DNA from: Thomasclavelia sp047249845
GTDB lineage: Bacteria > Bacillota_I > Bacilli_A > Erysipelotrichales > Coprobacillaceae
Assembly (NCBI RefSeq): GCF_047249845.1
Contig: NZ_JBKTWO010000002.1
Span: forward strand, 50,254-114,253
DNA: 64,000 nucleotides
Direction of reading: 5' to 3'
Part shown: positions 8,643-17,966 of the stretch, in pieces
How positions within the stretch are numbered: position 1 is the first letter of the stretch
Layout: every line of letters starts with the position of its first letter
Position numbers and translations under genes: made by a program
Notes under the pieces: generated by a model
What the model was told of the DNA's origin: nothing
The model's database searches: none
Seen by the model: only the letters and a program-made list of their open reading frames with translations

Positions 8643-9323
8643 ATGATAAATAAATATAAAATCTTAATTATTGACGATGAACAATCAATATTAGATATGC
8701 TCAATTTACATTTTCAATTAGAAGGATATTTAGTGGATACAGCAACTAATGCCAATCAAGCATTAGAAAAACTTACTAATACACCAGATATCATTCTTCT
8801 TGATATTAATATGGATGGGATGAATGGGTTTGATTTATGTGCATATATTAGAAAATATATCAATTGTCCAATTATATTTTTAACAGCACGTATTCTTGAA
8901 CAAGATAAAATAAATGGGTTTATGGTTGGAGGAGATGACTATATTACTAAGCCATTTTCAATAGATGAACTATTAGCTAGAGTAACAGCACATTTACGTC
9001 GTGAAGAAAGAAGCCATTTGAAAACACAAGGTAGATTTTATAAGGAATTGTATATTGATTATTCACAGCGAAGTGTGGTTATTAAAGCTAAAACAATCGA
9101 ATTATCTAATAAAGAGTTTGAAATTATAAAATTACTATCAATGCATGCTGGACAAGTATTTGATAAAGAAAAAATATATGAAATAATTTGGGGACTTGAT
9201 AGTGTTGGTAATAGTAATGTTGTTAAGGAGCATATTAGAAAGATTAGAGCAAAATTTGCAGAGATTACAGAAACTGTTTATTTGGAAACTATTTGGGGTG
9301 TAGGATATAGATGGAAAAAGTAA
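8643..9323 (+). CDS. OmpR/PhoB-family response regulator
   Basis: A 226-residue regulator. The receiver domain has the acidic pocket DDE (residues 11-13), phospho-acceptor Asp54 (LLDINMDG), the conserved Thr in FLTAR and Lys103 (TKPF). A winged-helix DNA-binding domain fills residues 130-226, with the usual LSNKEFEIIKLL opening and VKEHIRKIRAK recognition helix. It overlaps the histidine kinase by 13 bp. A TTGACA at 8584 with TAAAAT at 8610 could be its promoter, but the 20-bp spacing is poor. Confidence 0.95.
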   Translation: MINKYKILIIDDEQSILDMLNLHFQLEGYLVDTATNANQALEKLTNTPDIILLDINMDGMNGFDLCAYIRKYINCPIIFLTARILEQDKINGFMVGGDDYITKPFSIDELLARVTAHLRREERSHLKTQGRFYKELYIDYSQRSVVIKAKTIELSNKEFEIIKLLSMHAGQVFDKEKIYEIIWGLDSVGNSNVVKEHIRKIRAKFAEITETVYLETIWGVGYRWKK

Positions 9324-10522
9324 ATAATTTATTTAAAAAAATGTCATTAAAAAAAGCTTTGCTAATAATTACTTCAATGATTATATTCTTTGTAACAATT
9401 TTATCGACTTTAACGATTTTAATAACTACTAATCTTCAACATAAAATATTAAATACTAGAAGTATTACTATTAATAATACTTCTAGTACATATCAAGTAG
9501 AAACAGGTATTGTTTATAAACTAGCACCTGATAGTTATTCTTATGGAAAATTATCAACTAGTAATCAAATTAATTATTACTTAACTATTAGTTTAATGAT
9601 TATATTACCTACAACCTATATTATTTTAGGAACAGTTTTAATAGTGAAAATTTACTATCGAATAAAATTACAAGTACCAATAAAATTATTGAAAGAAGGT
9701 ATTGACTGTATCGCAAATCAAGATTTAACTTTTAAAATCCCTTATGATTCATATGATGAATTAGGTTTATTGTGTAATACATTTAATGATATGAAAGATG
9801 AGTTATCTAAAAATAATCAAAAAATGTGGAAATTACTTAGAGAAAGAAAAGCACTTATTGCATCAGTTTCTCATGATTTGAGAACACCAATTACAGTAAT
9901 TAAAGGTTATTTAGAATATTTAGATAAAGCTTTATCTAAACATCAAATCAATGAAGAAATATTAAAAACTACAATAAATAATATGTATCAGTCATCTCAG
10001 CGTTTAGAATGTTATGTAGATAGTATTAGAAACATTCAAAAAATTGAAGATATTGAAATAATTAGAAGTGAAGTGAATTTTTCTAATTTTATCTATTTAA
10101 TAAAAAAAGATTTTGAGTTATTAGCAAATAAATATCGAAAAAATCTTGTAATACATGATAAAACAAAATCTAAAACTATTCACATTGATAAAAATATGAT
10201 TTTAAAAGCACTAGAAAATATATTAAATAATGCATTTCGATTTGCAACAAACAAAATAACCTTGATAATATTAGAAACAGATGATTATCTAAATTTCATT
10301 ATTCAAGATGATGGATCTGGTTTTAGTGAAGAAGATGTTATAAATGGCACATCTCTATTTTATAGTTCCTCATTAAATAAGGGTGATTTTGGTATTGGCT
10401 TATCAATCTGTAAAATAATTTGTGAAAAGCATGATGGACAAGTAAAATTGGCTAATAATTCTTCTAAAGGAGGAACAGTAATAATGGAAATAAAAAAACT
10501 TAGTTTAAATAATTTTTTCTAA
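9311..10522 (+). CDS. Membrane sensor histidine kinase
   Basis: A 403-residue kinase paired with the upstream regulator. Two membrane helices (about residues 14-36 and 95-117) enclose a short extracytoplasmic loop of some 60 residues. Next come a HAMP linker, the dimerisation domain with phospho-acceptor His188 (SVSHDLRTPITVIKGYL), and the ATPase domain with N box (NILNNAFRF), G1 (DDGSGF) and G2 (FGIGLSIC). The short sensor loop resembles kinases that sense envelope stress or antimicrobial peptides. Its end overlaps the convergent BtrH-like gene by 18 bp. Confidence 0.93.
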   Translation: MEKVNNLFKKMSLKKALLIITSMIIFFVTILSTLTILITTNLQHKILNTRSITINNTSSTYQVETGIVYKLAPDSYSYGKLSTSNQINYYLTISLMIILPTTYIILGTVLIVKIYYRIKLQVPIKLLKEGIDCIANQDLTFKIPYDSYDELGLLCNTFNDMKDELSKNNQKMWKLLRERKALIASVSHDLRTPITVIKGYLEYLDKALSKHQINEEILKTTINNMYQSSQRLECYVDSIRNIQKIEDIEIIRSEVNFSNFIYLIKKDFELLANKYRKNLVIHDKTKSKTIHIDKNMILKALENILNNAFRFATNKITLIILETDDYLNFIIQDDGSGFSEEDVINGTSLFYSSSLNKGDFGIGLSICKIICEKHDGQVKLANNSSKGGTVIMEIKKLSLNNFF

Positions 10523-11545
10523 TTTTAAGTATAAGCTTTTTTCATTTTCATATATTTTTAAGATTAGAGTGGATATTTGCTCTAATCTTTCAGTTTTACC
10601 ATCTATAGATATTTGCCATAAAAGATCTGCTATCTTATCCCAGGACTTGGAAATATTAATAAATTCTTCACCAATACTAATAAATCTTTCATCTTTTACA
10701 ATAGCAGCCGATTCAATTAGAAACTCCCCATACATCTTTCTAAAAATACCACTGCCAGTACCACCATCTTTACTTATTTGAAAATAGTTTGTAATACAAG
10801 CTAAGCATAATTTAGATGAAGAGAACTTTTTCCATTTTAAAATTTCTTTTGAAAATTTCTTAATACCATTAATTCCTAAAAGCTGAGCTGGAGGATTTAG
10901 CATTGTTAAACAAGTTTCATGTATAGCTTCTAAAATGGTTTTTTTATCAATACCATTATAACCAGCGAAATCGAAAATTAAATATTTGTTTTTTGCAGGA
11001 AAAGGACGAAAGGAGCTATTTCGTGCTTTTTCAATCTCATCATAACTAGCTAAGTGATAATCATTTGATATTTGACCATAGGGTACTCTAATAGGAAAAT
11101 CATGATTATCTCTATCGCTAAGATAATATTGTCTAGTTTCATCATCAAAACCAAATAAGACTATAGCATGACCTCCAAAATGATTATTTTTATCTAAACC
11201 TAAATAATCTAGATATGACATATCAACATAAATTAAAACAGGAGTGTTTTGATTAATAAGTTTTTTAGTTACTTGATGGATTTTTAAATAATTTTTGCCA
11301 GATTTACATTTAATTGTTATATTAAGACGTTGAGCTAATTTTTTTTCGAATTCAAATACTTTTACTCTGCCGCATATCATTGGTGAACTAGCTTGATTTA
11401 TGTATAAGAATGATAATCCTGAGGCAATTCCAAAGAGCATTTCTTCAGAAATAGTAATATTGTAAAAATCAAATATTTGTTTTAATGAGTTTGTAATACA
11501 ATGTTTTCCTCCTTGAAGAGAAAATGTGTTTATTATTTTTTTCAT
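10505..11545 (-). CDS. BtrH N-terminal domain protein (DUF4872-type C-terminus)
   Basis: A 346-residue protein. The N-terminus has the BtrH_N pattern (QGGKHCITNSLKQIFDFY, then MLFGIASGLSFLY) with the reactive Cys in a GGKHC motif; later GGHAIVLFGFDD supplies a catalytic-type His. BtrH is the acyltransferase that moves the gamma-glutamyl-GABA side chain in butirosin biosynthesis; relatives act on unknown thioesters or peptides, so family membership does not reveal the substrate here. The second half (NPPAQLLGINGIKKFSKEIL) fits DUF4872. Its ribosome site AAGGAG overlaps the stop codon of the preceding MerR gene, so it is the co-transcribed target of that regulator. Confidence 0.8.
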   Translation of the reverse strand: MKKIINTFSLQGGKHCITNSLKQIFDFYNITISEEMLFGIASGLSFLYINQASSPMICGRVKVFEFEKKLAQRLNITIKCKSGKNYLKIHQVTKKLINQNTPVLIYVDMSYLDYLGLDKNNHFGGHAIVLFGFDDETRQYYLSDRDNHDFPIRVPYGQISNDYHLASYDEIEKARNSSFRPFPAKNKYLIFDFAGYNGIDKKTILEAIHETCLTMLNPPAQLLGINGIKKFSKEILKWKKFSSSKLCLACITNYFQISKDGGTGSGIFRKMYGEFLIESAAIVKDERFISIGEEFINISKSWDKIADLLWQISIDGKTERLEQISTLILKIYENEKSLYLKLEKII

Positions 11546-11554
11546 TATTTCTCC

Positions 11555-12354
11555 TTATAATATTTCAAAAGGAAAAAAGATTTCAGTAACATAATTATTA
11601 GGATTACCTTTAAAAATAATTCCAGGACTTTTAACATATAATTCTCTAATTGGAGTAAGAATATTAATATTATGTTCATTTGCATATTTAAAAACTGCTT
11701 TATAGGCAAGATATAGATTATTATAATTTCCATAATGAATAGTATGTAATGCTCTTATTTTAGGAAGTTTTTTACATGAAATTAACGAGTTAAATATTTC
11801 CTTTTTAATCGGGATACATAATTCAATATTTGCAGGTTGTGAGTAATCATTATCAAAATAACAATTAAAGTGTTTGCCAAGACTATTATTTTTAACTATT
11901 TTATAAAGTATAGGAACATATTTATCTAAATCCTGATAATTACTAGTAAATCTAATTGCGGCAACATATACTTCATCAATTTCAATAGTATTGATTTTAT
12001 AGTTATAAAATTAGATTCTTTTATTAGAGAAACTGTATTATTATTTATTTTTTTTATTAAATCTTTTTCTTTTGAAATGTTTTTTTCAATATGTTTAATT
12101 TTTTCTTGTAATATATAGGTTAAATCTTCTTTATTTTTAACTAAGTCTAGAATTTCTGTTATTTCCATTATTGAAAAATCTAGTGATCTTAATAATTTAA
12201 TTAGTAATGCTTTTTTTAAATCATCATCACTATAATAACGGTACTTATTTTCATTATTCCGATAATTTGGGATTAAAATACCTTTTTCATCATAGTAACG
12301 TAATGCTTTTATAGTTAATCCAGAAATTTTAGAAAACTGACTTATTAAATACAT
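11555..12354 (-). pseudogene. Frameshifted MerR regulator with GyrI-like effector domain
   Basis: The first 110 residues are a MerR helix-turn-helix (YLISQFSKISGLTIKALRYY) followed by a dimerisation helix. The reading frame then runs into unrelated residues, while another frame continues as a good GyrI-like ligand-binding domain: YVAAIRF, KKLPKIRALHTIHYGNY, PIRELYVKSPGIIFKG, ending ...EIFFPFEIL. The frames meet at a four-T run (12007-12010); adding one T restores ESNFYNYKINTIEIDEVYV. This is therefore a recent one-base deletion, a phase-variable tract or a sequencing error. AAAGGAGG precedes the ATG at 12354. Without the repair, the truncated protein keeps DNA binding but loses ligand control. 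Confidence 0.85.
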
Positions 12355-12373
12355 AATTACCTCCTTTAAAATA

Positions 12374-12405
12374 AGTATAAAGTATCCTGTGTGCGGGAAT
12401 GTCAA
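12374..12405 (-). promoter_or_regulatory. MerR-type promoter with long spacer
   Basis: On the minus strand TTGACA (12400-12405) and TATACT (12374-12379) are 20 bp apart, with an imperfect CCC/GG dyad in the spacer. Over-long 19-20 bp spacers are the hallmark of promoters that MerR-family proteins activate by twisting DNA, so the MerR gene is probably autoregulated along with the BtrH-like gene. Confidence 0.75.
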
Positions 12406-12413
12406 GAAAATAT

Positions 12414-12443
12414 AAAGAAAAGCTGAATATTAAAATTCAGCTT
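12414..12443 (-). terminator. Terminator of the lipoprotein/GGDEF-EAL operon
   Basis: 9-bp stem AAGCTGAAT/ATTCAGCTT, followed on the minus strand by TTCTTTAT. Confidence 0.6.
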
Positions 12444-12499
12444 ATTATCTAAAATGGTCTATAGTTTGTTTAAAATCAATTATAAATTACCTTACATAT

Positions 12500-14707
12500 T
12501 TAGCTATTATATAAATTTTTAAATATATTTTCAAAATCTTCAACCGAAATAGGCTTAGAGAAAATATATCCTTGTATTATATCACAACCTGCTAGTTGAA
12601 GAAAATTTAACTGTTCATTTGTTTCTACTCCTTCTGCGACGGTTAAGATATTAATATTTTTAGCCATAGTAATAATAGATTTAATGATTTCTTGACTTTT
12701 TTTAATATTATAACTGTTATCTAAAAATAGTTTATCTAATTTAATAATATCAAATGGTAAATCTTTAAGTGAATTTAATGAAGAATAACCACTACCAAAA
12801 TCATCAATTGAGCATATAAAACCATGTCTTTGTAATCTTGTAATAACCTTTTGCGTAGCATGTAGATTATCTATTAAAATATTTTCAGTTATTTCTAATT
12901 CCAATATTTTATCTGGGATGGCATATTTATTCTTGATTTCTAAATATTTATCAACAAAATTATTTTGAAATAAATGTAAACGTGAGATATTTATTGAGAT
13001 AGGAATAATTGAAAGATTAAGTTGAATTCGATTAGAAAGATATTTACAAACACTTTCAAAAATATATTCATCCAATTTTATAATAAAACCATTTCTTTCA
13101 AATAATGGAATAAAGTCGCCTGGCATAATCATTTGACCATTATCATCGATCCAACGTACTAATGCCTCAGCACCAAACAATTGTTTACCTTGGCAATTAA
13201 ATTTAGGTTGTAAATAAAATACAAATTCATTATTATTAAGAGCTTTTACCATTTTAGCTTCAATCTCTGCTTCTTTAATTAATTTTTCTCTCATTTTATA
13301 ATTATAGAAAACAAAATAATTATCATGATCTATTAATGCCTTCTTTAAAGCTAAATGACTACGGTCAATCATACTATCAATATTTGTAACAGCTTTTGTA
13401 TCTTCATAACAACATACCCCCATATTTAAATATGTTTCTTTTTGAAAATCATTTTCTTTTAAAGTAAATTGAAATTGATGATTTATCTTATGACATAATA
13501 ACTTTAAATCATCTTTGTTTGAATATTTATGCATTATTAAAAATTTATCTGCAGTAATATGACAAGCTATACCAGCGTTAGAAATAGTTTTTTCAATAAT
13601 TTTAGCTAATTCTTTTAATATTTGATCTCCAAATTCATAACCACTTAAATCATTAATAGTTTTAAATCCATCAATATCAATATATATTATTGCCCATTTA
13701 TCAATTAAGTTTTTTAGTTTAGCTTCACCTTCATATTTAAATTTCTGATAATTATATAGATGTGTTAGTGGATCATAATAGGCAAGATTTAATATTTTAT
13801 CTTTTTGTTTTTTATCATTATAATGATATAACAATAATATCAAAGCTATTGAGCAAATAATTACTAAGGATAAAATAATAGTAAAGATAATTATTTTATT
13901 AGCCTGAGCCATTATGGCATCATTTGGAATAATTGAGATAATATACCAATTATTAGTATGATCAATTGGTACATAACAAAAGAGGTTAGTATTATTATGA
14001 TAATTAAATAAGGCTATACCTTTTTGTCCATTAGAAATAGAAGATTTAAACGAATTAATGACATCCTGTTTATTTCCCTCTAGATCAATTATATCATATA
14101 AATTTTTCATTGTTCGATTTGAATTTTTATGACTAGAACGAATTAAAACATCTCCATCACTATTAACAATATATGAAAAACCTAAATCATTATAAAAGGA
14201 TAAAGAGAATTGTTTAACAAAATAATCAACTTTAGTTTCTTTGATTAGTAATTCATTATTAATTTTAGTATAAGTTGCAATTACATTAACCCCTGTTTCA
14301 TTATTAAAATAAGGTTTAGTAATACCGCTACTATTAAAATCATTAATCTTATTTATATTTGAAGATGTCAAAGGATACTTACCGTTGTTATTAAAATAAT
14401 AATTATCATCTAAATTTATGTAATTATAACTGCTATTATTTTCCGCTAATTTTTTTAAATAAACATCCTTATTTGAATCATCTCTATTAGGCATAGTTTT
14501 TAAAATATTATTTAAATTTTCTAGATTTTTATTTAGATATAACTGGAAAGATTCACTTTCCTGTGATGTTGCCTCTAAAATATCAGATACAGAATCTTCC
14601 CATAAAGAGTGTTGTACATAATTAATGTAGATAAGCATTGTAACCCCAACTATTATCATAGCAATTAAACTACAAATAATGATTACTGGTTTCTTAGTTT
14701 TTTGCAT
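12500..14707 (-). CDS. Membrane GGDEF-EAL protein, probable c-di-GMP phosphodiesterase
   Basis: A 735-residue protein. Two membrane helices (about residues 7-29 and 270-292) flank a large extracytoplasmic sensor region of dCache type. The cytoplasmic GGDEF domain has a degenerate signature, SGYEF at residues 355-359, so cyclase activity is probably lost and it may only bind GTP. The EAL domain is intact: E514 in EALVRW, DDFGSGYSS and VAEGVET, with the metal-binding residues in place, so it should hydrolyse c-di-GMP. An ATG 15 bases upstream exists, but GAGGAAA six bases before 14707 is the better ribosome site. It overlaps the sugar-binding lipoprotein by 14 bp. Confidence 0.9.
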   Translation of the reverse strand: MQKTKKPVIIICSLIAMIIVGVTMLIYINYVQHSLWEDSVSDILEATSQESESFQLYLNKNLENLNNILKTMPNRDDSNKDVYLKKLAENNSSYNYINLDDNYYFNNNGKYPLTSSNINKINDFNSSGITKPYFNNETGVNVIATYTKINNELLIKETKVDYFVKQFSLSFYNDLGFSYIVNSDGDVLIRSSHKNSNRTMKNLYDIIDLEGNKQDVINSFKSSISNGQKGIALFNYHNNTNLFCYVPIDHTNNWYIISIIPNDAIMAQANKIIIFTIILSLVIICSIALILLLYHYNDKKQKDKILNLAYYDPLTHLYNYQKFKYEGEAKLKNLIDKWAIIYIDIDGFKTINDLSGYEFGDQILKELAKIIEKTISNAGIACHITADKFLIMHKYSNKDDLKLLCHKINHQFQFTLKENDFQKETYLNMGVCCYEDTKAVTNIDSMIDRSHLALKKALIDHDNYFVFYNYKMREKLIKEAEIEAKMVKALNNNEFVFYLQPKFNCQGKQLFGAEALVRWIDDNGQMIMPGDFIPLFERNGFIIKLDEYIFESVCKYLSNRIQLNLSIIPISINISRLHLFQNNFVDKYLEIKNKYAIPDKILELEITENILIDNLHATQKVITRLQRHGFICSIDDFGSGYSSLNSLKDLPFDIIKLDKLFLDNSYNIKKSQEIIKSIITMAKNINILTVAEGVETNEQLNFLQLAGCDIIQGYIFSKPISVEDFENIFKNLYNS

Positions 14708-15974
14708 ACTTATTTTCCTCATTGTTAACCTTTTTTATTAGTTCTAATGCTTGATCAACACTATTGCCTTCTAATAGTTTTTTTATACCATCTCTGCTTA
14801 GAGACCAAAGTGGATATTTGATACGACTATCGGAACCTAATATTGACAAATTATTAATATGATTTGTAAGTGGTTGAATTGCAATATCATCAGGTGATTT
14901 GGATTCTTTCAATGGACTAAATGAGCACTGACTATTTGCAAATTTCCACATATTATCAGGTTGACTCATATATTCAACAAATTTTTTAGCTTCTTTTTTA
15001 TGCTTACCTTTAGCATTGACACATATTCTAGTATCAATATTTGTAACAACTACTGAACCGGATTCTAAAATAGGGTAGGGATGAATTTCATAATTTAGGT
15101 TTGGAGCATCATTTTTAATTCTTATGGATGCCCATGCCCCTGTTAACATAAAGGGATTTTTTCCTTTTTCAAATTCTAAAAGGTCATCAGATGTTTTTTT
15201 GGTAATTATAGTTTGATTTACATCAATATACTTATTTTTAATCATTTCTTCAACATATTCATAACCAACCTTCAAATAATCTGATAAAATTTGACTATTT
15301 TGATTAATCTCATCAATTTTTTCTTTAAAGTCATTACTTTGATATAAACTATTTAATCCTTTAGCTAAAGCAATTGTTTTTAGTGAAATATCGTTATTGG
15401 CTATTATAGGAGTAATTCCTTTATCAACAAAATATTTGCATACTTTTTTAAATTCTGCCTCATTTTTAGGAACTTTTTTTGTGTGTTTATTTAAAAGGTC
15501 TAAATTACAATATAACCCAAAAGCAGAAATAGAAGTAGGTATGTAGAGAATTCTGCCATCATCTTGGTACATTTGGTTTAATGAAAGATCATTAAAATTA
15601 TTAATTGTTGAAAGATCAGATAAATCTTCAAAGTACTGCTCATCTTTAAGCTCATTTAGATTATCCTCATCAATCATAAAAATATCATCATAATTCCCTG
15701 ATGATAACCGTTTTTTTAATATCTCGTAATATTCAATTCCTTTTACACTTTCATAGGTAATTTTTATATTGGGATACTTTTTCATAAAGCTCTGTAATAT
15801 TTCTTCAATTGCTACAACATTAATAGCTTCTGTTTTATATCCATAAAAATTCAATTCAATTACTTCCTCATTATCTTGAGATATCACTATATTTTTAGAA
15901 TTATCTTGACAACCATTATAAAAAAATAGTAATGAAATAATTAAAAAACATTTAATTATTTTATTTAATTTCAT
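14694..15974 (-). CDS. Extracellular solute-binding lipoprotein (sugar ABC type)
   Basis: A 426-residue lipoprotein. The signal peptide ends in YNGC with the lipid-modified Cys near residue 22. The mature part has the family-1 substrate-binding fold: LQSFMKKYPNIKITYESV near the N-terminus, FMLTGAWASI in the middle, and KEAKKFVEYMSQPDNMWKFA near the end. No permease or ATPase gene follows. Instead it is co-transcribed with, and overlaps, the GGDEF-EAL gene, so it may serve as the sugar-sensing partner of the enzyme's outer domain and not in uptake. GAGGAG gives best spacing to the ATG at 15974; adjacent in-frame ATGs at 15977 and 15989 are alternatives. Confidence 0.85.
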   Translation of the reverse strand: MKLNKIIKCFLIISLLFFYNGCQDNSKNIVISQDNEEVIELNFYGYKTEAINVVAIEEILQSFMKKYPNIKITYESVKGIEYYEILKKRLSSGNYDDIFMIDEDNLNELKDEQYFEDLSDLSTINNFNDLSLNQMYQDDGRILYIPTSISAFGLYCNLDLLNKHTKKVPKNEAEFKKVCKYFVDKGITPIIANNDISLKTIALAKGLNSLYQSNDFKEKIDEINQNSQILSDYLKVGYEYVEEMIKNKYIDVNQTIITKKTSDDLLEFEKGKNPFMLTGAWASIRIKNDAPNLNYEIHPYPILESGSVVVTNIDTRICVNAKGKHKKEAKKFVEYMSQPDNMWKFANSQCSFSPLKESKSPDDIAIQPLTNHINNLSILGSDSRIKYPLWSLSRDGIKKLLEGNSVDQALELIKKVNNEENKYAKN

Positions 15975-16073
15975 CATGACTCCTCTCATCTAAAATGACA
16001 GATATTTATTTTTGTAATTAGTAAAAAATATTATTGGCTTAAAATTTGATTTTTATGTAATTATCTGTTTAAT

Positions 16074-16122
16074 ATTTTATCATTTGTAGCAAACTATGTC
16101 AAAATTCTAAATTTTGACATAG
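16074..16122 (-). promoter_or_regulatory. Promoter of the lipoprotein/GGDEF-EAL operon with palindromic operator
   Basis: On the minus strand TTGACA (16097-16102), a 17-base spacer and TAAAAT (16074-16079) form a near-consensus sigma-A promoter about 100 bp before the lipoprotein gene. A perfect 13-bp inverted repeat with a three-base centre (16094-16122) covers and extends upstream from the -35 box, so a dimeric regulator bound there would block or contact polymerase. Confidence 0.75.
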
Positions 16123-16571
16123 TAATTATTTTTGTTGTTATTTTCAAGGTAAAATGTATTTGTGAAAAGTAATAAGATGGTTAATAATTAAATAAATATC
16201 ATATAATAAAAAGTGAGTAAAGGAAGCTTATTTTTTGAAATATTATTTATTATGTGAATAAAAACTTTATATAAATAGTAAATGATTTTTTAAGGCAAGA
16301 TTCAATATTAATAAGTAGATATGGTTTTTTTCTATACTATAATAGTAACTGTATATTGATTAAATCTCTATTTATGCTAATATCACAAACATTATTTATA
16401 TCAATTTTATCTAGATTAACATATATTAGTTTATTTTTCATATACCTGAAATATTTTTTGATTAAATGTTAAGCAGATTTAAATAAAGTCTTTCTTCAGC
16501 TTTATTGGGCATACTTAATAAAAGTAAAGGTTTTATTTGCTGATTCTTTCTATCTAATTGAATATTGGTAA
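16123..16571. other. AT-rich intergenic stretch without a visible gene
   Basis: About 450 bp with stops in all frames and no convincing ribosome site, RNA gene or strong hairpin. Confidence 0.6.
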
Positions 16572-16605
16572 AAAACAAAAAAGAACATAACATTTTATGT
16601 TCTTA
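16572..16605 (-). terminator. Terminator of the tRNA-Arg gene
   Basis: 10-bp stem AAGAACATAA/TTATGTTCTT with a four-base loop, followed on the minus strand by TTTTTTG. Confidence 0.8.
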
Positions 16606-16620
16606 AGTTATTAATAAAAA

Positions 16621-16697
16621 TGGCGGCACATGGGCGATTTGAACGCCCGACCCCACGCTTAGGAGGCGTGTGCTCTATCCAGCTGAGCTAATGCGCC
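16621..16697 (-). tRNA. tRNA-Arg (anticodon CCU)
   Basis: A 77-base cloverleaf on the minus strand. The acceptor stem GGCGCAT pairs with ATGTGCC (one G-U); the D arm contains AGCTCAGCTGGATAGAGC; the anticodon arm CACGC-CTCCTAA-GCGTG gives anticodon CCU, reading AGG; the T arm contains GTTCAAATC. The 3' CCA is encoded. No integrase gene is nearby, although tRNA-Arg(CCU) is a common integration site in other genomes. Confidence 0.97.
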
Positions 16698-16865
16698 AAG
16701 TTTTTTTTAATTAGATGATCAGACACTTATAAAATAGGGTCCCCATTCTTTAAGCTATATGAATATACTAGCTATTAGATTTTAACATTTGTATAAATAA
16801 AAATCAAATCATAAACAATAGAATATAAAAAGTGTTATAATTATAGTATGTAAGGAGTTGAAAAT

Positions 16866-17600
16866 ATGGAAAGAATTGTTGAGATATGTTGTGGTAGTTA
16901 TTATGATGCTTTGCAGGCACAATATGGGGGAGCACGGAGAATTGAGTTAAACAGTGCTTTGCATATGGGCGGGTTAACCCCATCCTTAGCAACCCTGTTA
17001 AAAGTTAAAGAAAATACTGATTTAGAAGTAATCTGTATGGTTAGACCACGGGGAGCTGGATTTTGTTATAATGATGAAGATTTTGAAATTATGAAATTAG
17101 ATGCAGAAATATTATTAGATAATGGTGCTGATGGAATTGCTTTTGGGTGTTTAGATGAAGAAGGGGAAATAAATATTCCACAAACACGAGAAATGTTAGA
17201 AATTATTAAATCATATCATAAAACGGCAGTTTTCCATCGTGCAATTGATTGTGTTTATGATATTGATAAAGCCATGAATATTTTAATTACTATAGGAATA
17301 GATCGAATCTTGACAAGCGGGTTACAGAGTCAAGCACCTAGGGGAAAAGAAATGATAAAATATTTACATGATGCTTATGGTAATAGTATTGAAATATTAG
17401 CTGGAAGTGGAATTAATGCTAATAATGTTAAACAATTTTTAGAATATACAGGTATTAATCAAGTTCATAGCTCTTGTAAAGAGTGGATAATAGACCCAAC
17501 TACAATAAATAATAAAGTTGATTTTAGTTATCATGATAATGAATATGATGTTGTTAATCATGAATTAGTAGAGATGTTAGTAGATATAGTTGAAAAGTAA
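16866..17600 (+). CDS. cutC: CutC-family protein
   Basis: A 244-residue TIM-barrel protein with the CutC hallmarks IVEICCGSYYDA, GARRIELNSALHMGGLTPS, CMVRPRGAGFCY, GADGIAFGCLDEEGEI, FHRAIDC and ILTSGLQSQAPRG. CutC was first tied to copper tolerance in Escherichia coli, but that role is disputed and the true reaction is uncertain. Length is normal. The start has AAGGAG nine bases upstream. A small zinc-ribbon gene follows after 14 bp. Confidence 0.93.
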   Translation: MERIVEICCGSYYDALQAQYGGARRIELNSALHMGGLTPSLATLLKVKENTDLEVICMVRPRGAGFCYNDEDFEIMKLDAEILLDNGADGIAFGCLDEEGEINIPQTREMLEIIKSYHKTAVFHRAIDCVYDIDKAMNILITIGIDRILTSGLQSQAPRGKEMIKYLHDAYGNSIEILAGSGINANNVKQFLEYTGINQVHSSCKEWIIDPTTINNKVDFSYHDNEYDVVNHELVEMLVDIVEK

Positions 17601-17614
17601 GGGGAAAGTAAATT

Positions 17615-17965
17615 ATGTTATGTAATAAATGTGGAAGAAAAGTTGTTGATGGAGCAAACTTTTGTCCTGTTTGTGGCGCAGATTTAAGATATCAAGGGTC
17701 TAGTCCATCAGGATATGTTAATCCTAATGATGAAACAAATTTTGGGTATACATTATTAAGTTTTTTCATGCCATATATAGGATTAGTATTATATATTGTT
17801 TGGTTTAAAGAGTTTCCAAAAAGAGCTAAATCTTGTTTGAATGGAATAATTGCTGGAGTAATATGTATTGTGATTTTTATATGTTGTGTTTTTTCGGGAA
17901 TATTTCATTCAGAATCTTGGCACTCATATTCTACAGAGAGTACAATAAATGTAATAAGTATCTAA
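17615..17965 (+). CDS. Zinc-ribbon small membrane protein
   Basis: A 116-residue protein. An N-terminal zinc ribbon (CNKCGRK...FCPVCGADL) is joined by a short linker to two membrane helices (about residues 45-65 and 80-102). Such zinc-ribbon/transmembrane proteins are widespread in Firmicutes and mostly uncharacterised. GGGGAAAG precedes the ATG. The next gene starts two bases after the stop. Confidence 0.7.
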   Translation: MLCNKCGRKVVDGANFCPVCGADLRYQGSSPSGYVNPNDETNFGYTLLSFFMPYIGLVLYIVWFKEFPKRAKSCLNGIIAGVICIVIFICCVFSGIFHSESWHSYSTESTINVISI

Positions 17966-17966
17966 A

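Noticed and set aside
16621..16697. tRNA-Arg as attachment site of the tail locus
   Set aside because: The tail locus starts 9.5 kb away, no integrase exists and no repeat of the tRNA end was seen near 26 or 44 kb.
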